DNA of 7,664 bases, taken from Ruminococcus flavefaciens (GTDB lineage Bacteria; Bacillota; Clostridia; Oscillospirales; Ruminococcaceae). Below are positions 1-6,611 of this stretch, piece after piece. The notes beneath the pieces were generated by a model. It was not told the DNA's origin. It saw only the letters and a program-made list of their open reading frames with translations, and searched no databases. Within the stretch, counting starts at the first letter, position 1; each line of letters begins with the position of its first letter. The translations under genes were made by a program, and so were the position numbers. The stretch lies in contig DEDQ01000048.1 in assembly GCA_002350065.1 (NCBI GenBank), forward strand, positions 1 through 7,664. Direction: 5' to 3'.

Positions 1-41
1 ATGGGTATTGACCTTATCCTTTACGGCTGTTTTTTTTGCGA

Positions 42-1934
42 TCAGCCAAGCTCGAACATTCCTGTATAGAGCTGGTAATACTTGCCCTTCTGAGCGATGA
101 GCGCATTGTGGTCGCCGCGCTCGATTATCTTTCCGTTTTCGAGCACCATTATCGCCTTCGCATTTCTTACCGTCGAGAGGCGGTGAGCGATGACGAATAC
201 TGTTCTGCCCTCCATGAGCTGGTCCATGCCCTTTTCGATGTGAGCCTCGGTACGAGTATCAATGGAGCTTGTAGCCTCGTCGAGAATGAGCACAGGCGGG
301 TCGGCAACTGCCGCCCTCGCGATAGCAAGGAGCTGACGCTGTCCCTGCGAGAGATTTGCTCCGTCAGCGGTGAGCATGGTCTGGTAGCCGTTTTCGAGGT
401 GCGAGATGAAGTAATCGGCATTAGCGAGCTTTGCCGCAGCGTAGACCTCCTCATCGGTCGCATTGAGCTTGCCGTAGCGGATATTCTCCATAACGGTGCC
501 GGTGAAAAGGTGGGTATCCTGCAAAACTATCGACTGCGAGCGGCGGAGGTCGCTCTTCTTTATCTTGTTGATGTTGATGCCGTCGTAGCGTATCTTTCCG
601 TCGGGGACGTCGTAGAAGCGGTTTATCAGGTTCGTGATAGTGGTCTTGCCTGCTCCGGTAGAGCCTACGAAGGCTATTTTCTGACCGGCTTTCGCGTAGA
701 GGCTTATGCCGTTGAGAACGGTCTTGTTCGGCTCATAGCCGAAGTATACATCGTCGAGCTCGACATTGCCGCGGACTTCGGTATAGGTGATAGTCCCGTC
801 AGCCTTGTGTGGGTGCTTCCACGCCCATTTACCGGTATACTCGGCGGATTCGGTGATATTGCCGTTTTCGTCGATAGCAGCATTGACAATGGTAACGTAT
901 CCGTCGTCAGCCTCGGGCTCTTCGTCGATGACTCTGAATATCCTCTCCGCGCCCGCAAGAGCCGTGAGTACGGCGTTGAACTGCTGCGAGACCTGAGTTA
1001 TCGGCTGCGAGAACTGTCTCGTAAACATGAGATAGGATACAAGAGTACCGATAGACATTCCGCCGAAGCCGTTAACGGTCATGATACCGCCGGCTATAGC
1101 CGTTGCGGCATAGTGGAGATACGAGAGGTTGTTCATTATCGGCATGAGGATATTTGCGAATGTATTAGCTCGTGTAGCGGCTTCGCAGAGCTCCTCATTG
1201 AGCTTGTCGAACTCGCTGTTTGCGGAGTCCTCGTGGCAGAACACCTTAACTACCTTCTGACCGTCTATCATCTCCTCGATGTAGCCGTTAGCCCTGCCGA
1301 GAGCCTTCTGCTGAGCGGCAAAGCCCTTTCCCGAGCGGGCGCCGATGAATCCGATAACGCGGACGATTATCACGAGCATGATTACAACGATTATCGTCAG
1401 GAGCCAGCTATAGCACAGCATCATGGTGAATACTCCGACTATCGTTACCGCGGAGCTTATGAACTGCGCGATGCTGTTGCTGAGCATTTCACGGAGCGTA
1501 TCGGTATCGTTCGTATAAAGCGACATCAGCTCGCCGTGGGTGTGCTTATCGAAATAGCGTATCGGCAGTGACTCCATTTTGTTGAAGAGGTCGTTTCTGA
1601 TGCGCATGAGCGTAGTTGTGGATATTTTCAGCATTATGCGCTGATAGAGGAAAGCCGAGAAGGCTCCGAAGGCGTAAATGCCTATCATAACGCAGAGTAT
1701 GCCGATGAAGCCCGACATATCCCACTCGTCGTTTTCGAGAGCGTTCCTGAGATTGTTCACAAGCGGCTTGAGCAGGGCATTTCCGGCGATGCCGGCGGAC
1801 GAGCTGACGATAACTCCCGCGACAACGACTGCGAAATGGAGCTTGAAGCCGTACATATAGCTGAATATACGCTTGATAGTATTCTTCATGTTCGAGGGCT
1901 TCTGCATTGGCATCATATTCTTTTTAGGCGGCAT
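42..1934 (-). CDS. ABC exporter half-transporter, consensus (TM288-like) subunit
   Basis: This is a 630-residue inner-membrane half-transporter: an exporter-type six-helix membrane domain (about residues 30-330) followed by an ATPase domain (about 390-625). Visible ATPase motifs are Walker A GSTGAGKT (424-431), Q-loop Gln472, signature LSQGQ (528-532), Walker B with Asp552 and catalytic Glu553, and H-loop His584. Walker B and the H-loop are intact, but the signature has Gln for the first Gly of LSGGQ. That pairs with the degenerate ATPase motifs of the adjacent gene and implies a heterodimer, as known for TM287/288 and similar exporters. A 40-50 residue insert (about 340-388) separates the two domains. 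The start ATG shares one base with the upstream stop (TAATG), and AAGGAG lies 10 nt upstream of it. The substrate cannot be read from sequence; drugs, peptides or lipids are all possible. Family certain, pairing very likely. Confidence 0.95.
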   Translation of the reverse strand: MPPKKNMMPMQKPSNMKNTIKRIFSYMYGFKLHFAVVVAGVIVSSSAGIAGNALLKPLVNNLRNALENDEWDMSGFIGILCVMIGIYAFGAFSAFLYQRIMLKISTTTLMRIRNDLFNKMESLPIRYFDKHTHGELMSLYTNDTDTLREMLSNSIAQFISSAVTIVGVFTMMLCYSWLLTIIVVIMLVIIVRVIGFIGARSGKGFAAQQKALGRANGYIEEMIDGQKVVKVFCHEDSANSEFDKLNEELCEAATRANTFANILMPIMNNLSYLHYAATAIAGGIMTVNGFGGMSIGTLVSYLMFTRQFSQPITQVSQQFNAVLTALAGAERIFRVIDEEPEADDGYVTIVNAAIDENGNITESAEYTGKWAWKHPHKADGTITYTEVRGNVELDDVYFGYEPNKTVLNGISLYAKAGQKIAFVGSTGAGKTTITNLINRFYDVPDGKIRYDGININKIKKSDLRRSQSIVLQDTHLFTGTVMENIRYGKLNATDEEVYAAAKLANADYFISHLENGYQTMLTADGANLSQGQRQLLAIARAAVADPPVLILDEATSSIDTRTEAHIEKGMDQLMEGRTVFVIAHRLSTVRNAKAIMVLENGKIIERGDHNALIAQKGKYYQLYTGMFELG

Positions 1935-3661
1935 TATTCATCAGCTCCTTTCTGCTGGGAATCGTATACTTCGCGGTAAACAGAGCTCGTCTCGAGGAGC
2001 TGTTCATGCGTGCCGATATCGGTTATTTTTCCGTCGTCCATAACGATTATGCGGTCGGCGTCCTGCACAGAGGATATCCTCTGCGCGATGATGAAGGTGG
2101 TCGTATCCGCGAGCTTTTCGCGGAAAGCCTTGCGTATGCTGCTGTCGGTAGCAGTATCGACAGCGCTTGTGGAATCGTCGAGAATGATTATCTTAGGCTT
2201 TTTAAGGAGCGCACGCGCGATGCAGATACGCTGCTTCTGACCTCCCGAAACGTTCACGCCGCCCTGTCCGAGGTCGGTATCGTAGCCGTCGGGGAAGTTC
2301 ATGATGAAGTCGTGAGCGCAGGCAGAGCGGCAGGCGTCCTCGATCTGCTCATCGGTCGCATTCGGGTCGCCCCATCTGAGGTTTTCCCTGATAGTACCCG
2401 AGAAGAGCACGTTCTTCTGCAATACCATAGCAACGTTGTTGCGGAGGACGTCGAGGTCGTACCTGCGGACGTCAGTTCCGCCGACGAGCACCTCTCCCTC
2501 GGTCGCGTCATAAAGACGCGGGATAAGCTGAACGAGCGAGGTCTTTGACGAGCCCGTACCGCCGATGATACCGATAGTCTCGCCTGACCTGATATCGAGG
2601 TCGATATGCTCGAGTGCGAGATTGCCCATATCGTTGAAGTAGCTGAAGCTGACGTTCCTGAACGAAACAGAGCCGTCGCGGACGTTCTTCTCGGCATTTT
2701 CGGGAGATACGATGTCCGGCTGCTCCGAGAGCACCTCGTATATACGCTGCATGGAGGCGCGGGAGATGATGAACATCATGAACATGAATGAGAGCATCAT
2801 CAGCGAGATGAGTATCTGTCCGACGTAGGTAATAAAGCTTGTAAGGTCGCCGAGCTCCATAGTTCCGCCGACTATCATGTGACCTCCGAACCAGAGTATC
2901 GACACGATGCAGAGATACATGAACATCTGCATGAGCGGCATCGAGAGGATAACGAGCTTTTCCGCGCGCACCTGAGCCTTGCGGACGGATTCTGTGTTAT
3001 CGTTGAACTTTTTCTTCTCATACTCCTCACGCACGAAAGCCTTGACAGTTCTGATGCCGATGAGGTTTTCCTGCACGCGGGCGTTCATGTCGTCGTAGCG
3101 TGTGAGCATCAGCTTGAAGCGCGGGTGAGCTGTTCCGAGGATAAGCGCCGCGCCGAGGATTATCAGCGGTATAACTGCGACGAAAACGAGCGACAGCGAC
3201 GAATTCATCTTTATCGCCATGATAAGCGCGAACACCAGCATGATAGGAGCCCTGAACGCCATACGTATGAACATCATGAACGCTACCTGAGTATTCGTTA
3301 CGTCAGTGGTGAGACGGGTCGTGAGCGAGGCTGTCGAGAACCTGTCAACGTTCGAGAACGAGAAGCTCTGCACCTTGCGGAAGAGAGCGGCTCTCAGGTT
3401 TTTAGCGAAGCCTACAGCGGCAACGGCGCTGAGCCTTCCGGCAACTGCTCCGAAGAAGAGCGACACAAGCGCCATAAGCACCATAAGTCCGCCCATTTTC
3501 ACAACGTAGCCGATATCGCCCTTGTTAATGCCGTTGTTGATGATATTCGCCATAACATATGGGATAAGCACCTCCATGAGGACTTCGCCCATGATAGTCA
3601 GCGGCGAGAGTATCGCCTGTTTTTTGTATTGTCCGACGTGGGATAAGATAGTTTTAAACAT
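1934..3661 (-). CDS. ABC exporter half-transporter, degenerate-site (TM287-like) subunit
   Basis: This is a 575-residue half-transporter with a six-helix exporter membrane domain (about residues 15-300) and an ATPase domain (about 335-570). The motifs are Walker A GGTGSSKT (367-374), Q-loop Gln415, intact signature VSGGQ (471-475), Walker B ending Asp495-Asp496, and Gln527 at the H-loop. Asp496 replaces the catalytic Glu and Gln527 replaces the switch His, so its own ATP site should be hydrolytically weak. Its intact signature would complete the active site of the partner encoded next. Ser372 replaces the usual Gly before the Walker A Lys. The frame stays open 64 codons upstream, but that stretch lies inside the MarR gene and is Ser/Arg-rich without transporter character. 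I chose the ATG at 3661 because AAGGAGG sits 6 nt before it and the protein then begins like other exporters. It overlaps the MarR gene end by 8 bp, suggesting translational coupling. Confidence 0.95.
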   Translation of the reverse strand: MFKTILSHVGQYKKQAILSPLTIMGEVLMEVLIPYVMANIINNGINKGDIGYVVKMGGLMVLMALVSLFFGAVAGRLSAVAAVGFAKNLRAALFRKVQSFSFSNVDRFSTASLTTRLTTDVTNTQVAFMMFIRMAFRAPIMLVFALIMAIKMNSSLSLVFVAVIPLIILGAALILGTAHPRFKLMLTRYDDMNARVQENLIGIRTVKAFVREEYEKKKFNDNTESVRKAQVRAEKLVILSMPLMQMFMYLCIVSILWFGGHMIVGGTMELGDLTSFITYVGQILISLMMLSFMFMMFIISRASMQRIYEVLSEQPDIVSPENAEKNVRDGSVSFRNVSFSYFNDMGNLALEHIDLDIRSGETIGIIGGTGSSKTSLVQLIPRLYDATEGEVLVGGTDVRRYDLDVLRNNVAMVLQKNVLFSGTIRENLRWGDPNATDEQIEDACRSACAHDFIMNFPDGYDTDLGQGGVNVSGGQKQRICIARALLKKPKIIILDDSTSAVDTATDSSIRKAFREKLADTTTFIIAQRISSVQDADRIIVMDDGKITDIGTHEQLLETSSVYREVYDSQQKGADE

Positions 3662-4184
3662 GGTCCCCCTCCTTACTGTTTTTCTCTGTATCTTCCTGTA
3701 CGCGGGATATGAGCTTCCGCGCGAGCTCGACAACGCTCTCGCCCTCACCGCCGACGCCTTCAAGCTCCTGCATTTTCGCGGACATACGGCTGAGGTAGCT
3801 GAAGAGCTGTTCCTTTTCCTCCTGTGAGAAGTCGCTGAAAACGCGCTCGTCATACTCCTTGAAGAGGCTGATATGCGAATCTATCGCCGCCCTGCCCTGG
3901 TCAGTCAGCGAGAGCCTCTTACAGCGCAGATTCTCCTCGTCGACAGTCTTGGTGATGAGCCCCGCCTTCTGCAATCGCTTGGTAGAAGTCGCAACGGAAG
4001 CCGGCGTCACGTTGAGCATCTCGGCGATATCCGCCTGTGTGCAGTTCTCATGCTCCTCGATAGTCCGCATTATCGCGACCTGTCCGAAATGTAGCGGCGA
4101 GCTCTCGCTTATACGCCGTATGAACAGCTTTCGCAGGAGATGCAGATTTTCGAGCATTCCCATAATTTCCTTATTATGCGTCAT
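3654..4184 (-). CDS. MarR-family transcriptional regulator
   Basis: This encodes a 176-residue winged helix-turn-helix protein. The DNA-binding core runs from about residue 35 to 98: CTQADIAEMLNVTPASVATS (48-67) forms the helix-turn-helix, and the stretch to about residue 92, ending RCKRLSLTDQG, is the wing. N- and C-terminal helices should form the MarR dimer interface. The C-terminus is somewhat longer than the usual 140-150 residues and ends in a charged tail. An upstream TTG at 4214 would add ten residues, but the ATG at 4184 has TAAGGGAG 6 nt before it, so I prefer it. The gene is first in an operon with two ABC exporter subunits, like RcrR in rcrRPQ of Streptococcus mutans. It probably represses its own operon through the palindromes near the promoter, with relief by a transporter substrate or stress signal. 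The family is clear; the ligand is unknown. Confidence 0.94.
   Translation of the reverse strand: MTHNKEIMGMLENLHLLRKLFIRRISESSPLHFGQVAIMRTIEEHENCTQADIAEMLNVTPASVATSTKRLQKAGLITKTVDEENLRCKRLSLTDQGRAAIDSHISLFKEYDERVFSDFSQEEKEQLFSYLSRMSAKMQELEGVGGEGESVVELARKLISRVQEDTEKNSKEGDHV
3668..3674 (-). promoter_or_regulatory. Shine-Dalgarno site of the first transporter gene
   Basis: AAGGAGG, a near-perfect match to the 16S rRNA 3' end, lies 6 nt before the ATG at 3661 and within the last codons of the MarR gene. It decides the start of the first transporter gene and rules out the longer open frame reaching back to 3853. Confidence 0.88.
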
Positions 4185-4190
4185 GATAGT

Positions 4191-4198
4191 CTCCCTTA
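4191..4198 (-). promoter_or_regulatory. Shine-Dalgarno site of the MarR-family gene
   Basis: TAAGGGAG lies 6 nt before the ATG at 4184. It favours this start over the TTG at 4214, which has no comparable site. Confidence 0.75.
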
Positions 4199-4213
4199 CA
4201 ACATTAAATATCA

Positions 4214-4235
4214 AACTGTTAAACGTTTAATGGTT
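4214..4235. promoter_or_regulatory. Candidate MarR operator, downstream palindrome
   Basis: A perfect 12-bp palindrome, TTAAACGTTTAA (4219-4230), is extended after a 2-bp mismatch on each side by AAC and GTT, giving an imperfect 22-bp dyad. It lies between the -10 box of the MarR operon (4249-4254) and the MarR start codon, just past the expected transcription start. A bound dimer there would block promoter clearance. MarR proteins typically bind AT-rich dyads of this size. Assignment to this regulator is inferred from position. Confidence 0.65.
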
Positions 4236-4248
4236 AGCTCCGATAACG

Positions 4249-4277
4249 ATTATATCATGTAACGTTAAAAAAGTCAA
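4249..4277 (-). promoter_or_regulatory. Sigma-A promoter of the MarR/ABC operon
   Basis: On the minus strand TTGACT (-35, at 4272-4277) is followed by a 17-bp spacer and a perfect TATAAT (-10, at 4249-4254). Transcription should start near 4242, giving a leader of about 58 nt to the MarR ATG. It is the only strong promoter I see upstream of the three minus-strand genes, so they likely form one transcript. Confidence 0.85.
4260..4267. promoter_or_regulatory. Candidate MarR operator, palindrome in promoter spacer
   Basis: TAACGTTA is a perfect 8-bp palindrome centred in the 17-bp spacer between -35 and -10 of the MarR operon promoter. It shares the AACGTT core with the dyad at 4219-4230, and the two centres are 39 bp apart. 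A repressor here would directly exclude RNA polymerase. It is short enough to be chance, so it is less certain than the downstream dyad. Confidence 0.45.
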
Positions 4278-4389
4278 GTACAATTTGCATAGTTTTCGCC
4301 TGTTGGCTTTGTAAGTTTTTACCAATGGAGCGTCCGCGGCTCCCGTTCCCCGACTTTATACATTTCGCATCCTTTACCCCGCCGCAGCC

Positions 4390-4418
4390 TTGACATTTTT
4401 GGTGAAATATATTATAAT
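4390..4418 (+). promoter_or_regulatory. Consensus sigma-A promoter of the citrate synthase gene
   Basis: TTGACA (4390-4395), a 17-bp spacer and TATAAT (4413-4418) match the sigma-A consensus exactly. Transcription should begin near 4425, leaving about 48 nt of leader before the citrate synthase ATG. The -35 boxes of this promoter and the divergent MarR operon promoter are about 110 bp apart, and no ACGT-centred palindrome lies at this one. Strong constitutive or activator-independent expression is the simple expectation. I see no riboswitch or attenuator in the leader. The stretch between the two promoters (4278-4389) holds nothing I can support. Confidence 0.88.
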
Positions 4419-4472
4419 AGTATCATTAGTTGCATTATATCCCCAACATAACTGAAAGGACGGCGATAAAAT

Positions 4473-5840
4473 ATGGATTACAAATTTTCAGCAATTACTC
4501 CGGAGATAAAAAGGCTTGCAGAAAAATCAATGGAAGGCTACAAAATAGACCCGGAGCTCTATACACAATACGACGTTAAAAGAGGTCTGCGCGATATCAA
4601 CGGCAACGGCGTTGTTGCAGGTCTTACCAATATAAGCACCATTAAAGTCCTCGATATGGGCGACGGAATGCCTAATCACGGCGACGGAAAGCTCTACTAC
4701 CGCGGTATCGACGTTGAGGATATCGTTGACGGCTTTATCAAGGCAAAGCGCTTCGGCTTTGAGGAAACTGTATATCTCCTTCTTTTCGGAACTATGCCGA
4801 CAGTGTTCGAGCTTGCCGCATTCAGAAAGCTGCTCGCGGACTTCCGCTCGCTGCCCTCAAGCTTTACCCGCGACATCATCATGAAAGCTCCGAGCGACAA
4901 CATGATGAATACGCTTGCAAAAAGCGTTCTCGCTTTATATTCATATGACAACAACGCAAACGATATATCTATCCCGAACGTTCTCCGCCAGTGCGTCGAG
5001 CTGATAACGCTCTTCCCAGTGCTCGCGGTCTACGGCTATAACGCATACAAGTACAGCAGCGACGGCGGAAGTCTCTTTATCCACGACCCGCGTCCGGAGC
5101 TCTCTATCGCAGAGAACCTGCTGTATATGCTGCGTCCGGACAAGTGCTTCACCGAGCTCGAAGCGCGTATCCTCGACCTCGCCCTCGTCCTCCACGCAGA
5201 GCACGGCGGCGGCAATAACTCGACCTTCACCGTACACGTAGTATCCTCGTCCGGAACCGATACCTACTCCGCGATAGCAGCGGCTCTCGGCTCGCTGAAG
5301 GGACCAAAGCACGGCGGAGCCAACATCAAGGTAGCTATGATGTTCGACGACATGAAAAATCAGGTCAAGGACTGGAAAAATGAGGACGAAGTCCGCGCTT
5401 ATCTGAAAAAGCTCCTCCACAAGGAAGCCTTCGACCACGCAGGTCTCATCTACGGAATGGGTCACGCTGTATACTCGCAGTCAGACCCGAGAGCAAAGGT
5501 GTTCAAGAGCTTCGTCGAGAAGCTCAGCTCGGAAAAGGGCAGACACGACGAATACGAGCTCTATTCTCTCGTCGAGAGGCTCGCACCCGAGGTCATCGCC
5601 GAGGAGCGCCGCATCTACAAGGGCGTATGCGCGAATGTCGACTTCTACAGCGGCTTCGTATACCGTATGCTCGGCATACCGGACGAGCTCTTCACGCCTA
5701 TTTTCGCAGTATCGCGAATCGCAGGCTGGTCGGCTCACCGCATAGAGGAGATAATCAACTCGAACAAGATAATCCGTCCGGCATACAAGGCAATATCGCC
5801 CATGAAAGAATATACGGACATGGAAAACCGCATGGATTGA
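4473..5840 (+). CDS. gltA: Citrate synthase (citrate/2-methylcitrate synthase family)
   Basis: This encodes a 455-residue cytoplasmic enzyme that condenses acetyl-CoA and oxaloacetate to citrate. The active site is visible. HAEHGGGNNSTF (241-252) matches the oxaloacetate-binding His segment. His280 in GPKHGGAN, His331 in GMGHAVY and Asp390 in NVDFYSG are the family's catalytic triad, and Arg340 in DPRA is a substrate-binding Arg. GHAV rather than the GHRV of many bacteria resembles eukaryotic-type enzymes and is not a defect. About 45 residues precede the conserved core, more than in short bacterial forms. The ATG at 4473 has AAAGGA 12 nt upstream, a slightly long spacing. In an anaerobe this enzyme most likely feeds 2-oxoglutarate and glutamate synthesis, but no aconitase or isocitrate dehydrogenase gene is present here. 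A role as 2-methylcitrate synthase cannot be excluded, though no methylcitrate-pathway gene adjoins. The symbol is the generic family name. Confidence 0.95.
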   Translation: MDYKFSAITPEIKRLAEKSMEGYKIDPELYTQYDVKRGLRDINGNGVVAGLTNISTIKVLDMGDGMPNHGDGKLYYRGIDVEDIVDGFIKAKRFGFEETVYLLLFGTMPTVFELAAFRKLLADFRSLPSSFTRDIIMKAPSDNMMNTLAKSVLALYSYDNNANDISIPNVLRQCVELITLFPVLAVYGYNAYKYSSDGGSLFIHDPRPELSIAENLLYMLRPDKCFTELEARILDLALVLHAEHGGGNNSTFTVHVVSSSGTDTYSAIAAALGSLKGPKHGGANIKVAMMFDDMKNQVKDWKNEDEVRAYLKKLLHKEAFDHAGLIYGMGHAVYSQSDPRAKVFKSFVEKLSSEKGRHDEYELYSLVERLAPEVIAEERRIYKGVCANVDFYSGFVYRMLGIPDELFTPIFAVSRIAGWSAHRIEEIINSNKIIRPAYKAISPMKEYTDMENRMD

Positions 5841-5887
5841 TTTAATATCTAACGGCTTTTATCAACAGTTTGAAATGAGGATGAAAT

Positions 5888-6571
5888 ATGAGATGTATAG
5901 GCTGTGACAACATGATACCGGACGGAGTTAAATTCTGTCCCATTTGCGGAGCAAAACAGCCCGCTGCGGCTGCGCCTCCGCCGACTCCACCACCGGCTCA
6001 GTATCCGCAGTATCCGCAGGATCAGCAGTACGGACAGTATAACCAGTATCAGCAGAATTACGGAGCTCCGCCCGCAAAAGAGTCGCCGTGCTATGTCGGA
6101 TTCGGCGAAGCGATAGGGCTCTATTTCAAGAACTACGTCAACTTCAACGGACGCTCCACGCGAAGCGAGTACTGGTTCGCTTTCCTTTTCACTTCGCTGA
6201 TATATATTGTCTTCGGCATTGCCAGCATAATATTTCCGGCTGCAATATACCTGCCGGCGATGGTGTTCTTTGTCCCGTCCATGGCTGTAAAGTTCCGGCG
6301 CTTTCACGATACCGGACGCAAAGGTACTCTGGTAGTGCTGCTGCACGTCACCTCGGCACTGTATTTTATACTCGGCACGATAGCGATATTCTGTCTGATA
6401 TTTGCGATGTTCGGAGCATTCGACGATCTTAGTGAGCCTACGATGTGGATCTCGCTCGGAGTGATGAGCTTTATGGGATATATCCCCATGATAATCGGTA
6501 TCATCTGCATGGTGATATGCTGCCTGCCGAGCGTTCCCGAAGCAAATGAATACGGCAGAGCGCCGTATTAA
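5888..6571 (+). CDS. Zinc-ribbon DUF805 membrane protein
   Basis: This encodes a 227-residue protein in three parts. Residues 1-22 form a zinc ribbon with Cys3-x2-Cys6 and Cys17-x2-Cys20. Residues 25-62 are a low-complexity linker, first Ala/Pro, then Pro/Gln/Tyr repeats. Residues 68-227 are a DUF805 domain with its hallmark stretches: NFNGRSTRSEYW (85-96), FRRFHDTGRKG (136-146) and the C-terminal N-x-YG-x-x-P. Three to four hydrophobic segments (about 97-133, 146-174 and 186-211) predict an integral membrane protein, with the zinc ribbon probably cytoplasmic. The ATG at 5888 has GAGG 7 nt upstream. It lies 47 bp after the citrate synthase gene, with no terminator seen between, so readthrough is possible. 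DUF805 has no settled function; a membrane sensor or assembly role is conceivable but not shown. Domain assignment is firm, function unknown. Confidence 0.92.
   Translation: MRCIGCDNMIPDGVKFCPICGAKQPAAAAPPPTPPPAQYPQYPQDQQYGQYNQYQQNYGAPPAKESPCYVGFGEAIGLYFKNYVNFNGRSTRSEYWFAFLFTSLIYIVFGIASIIFPAAIYLPAMVFFVPSMAVKFRRFHDTGRKGTLVVLLHVTSALYFILGTIAIFCLIFAMFGAFDDLSEPTMWISLGVMSFMGYIPMIIGIICMVICCLPSVPEANEYGRAPY
5999..6016 (+). repeat. Tandem 9-bp repeat in the DUF805 linker
   Basis: CAGTATCCG occurs twice in direct tandem, followed by further CAG-rich partial copies to about 6057. In frame it encodes Gln-Tyr-Pro units of the low-complexity linker. Such short tandems can vary in copy number by slippage in whole-codon steps, changing linker length without breaking the frame. 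Confidence 0.75.
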
Positions 6572-6611
6572 TGAATTAAAAATAAAAAGCATACGAAAGG
6601 AATGAATTTCT

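Noticed and set aside
36..1571. A 511-codon open frame on the plus strand opposite the second transporter gene
   Set aside because: It is exactly codon-aligned with the sense gene, so stops could arise only from sense TTA, CTA or TCA codons, which this genome rarely uses. The translation has no recognisable domain and lacks a convincing ribosome binding site. The sense strand has all ABC motifs.
2006..3646. Long plus-strand open frames opposite the first transporter gene
   Set aside because: At least the frame at 2006-2548 shows the same codon-aligned mirror effect, and the products are His/Glu/Arg-rich with no family resemblance.
3662..3853. A 64-residue N-terminal extension of the first transporter subunit
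   Set aside because: It lies entirely within the MarR gene in another frame and is Ser/Arg-rich. A strong ribosome binding site directly precedes the internal ATG at 3661.
4185..4214. A longer MarR protein from the TTG at 4214
   Set aside because: That start would sit inside the candidate operator and has no ribosome binding site, whereas the ATG at 4184 has a good one.
4327..4343. GGAGC/GCTCC inverted repeat between the divergent promoters
   Set aside because: It has a 5-bp stem, a 7-nt loop and no T-tract. It lies upstream of both promoters, so it is unlikely to be a terminator or leader structure.
4941..5465. A 174-codon minus-strand frame opposite citrate synthase
   Set aside because: It is codon-aligned with the citrate synthase frame and so a product of codon bias. 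The sense frame has the full catalytic triad.
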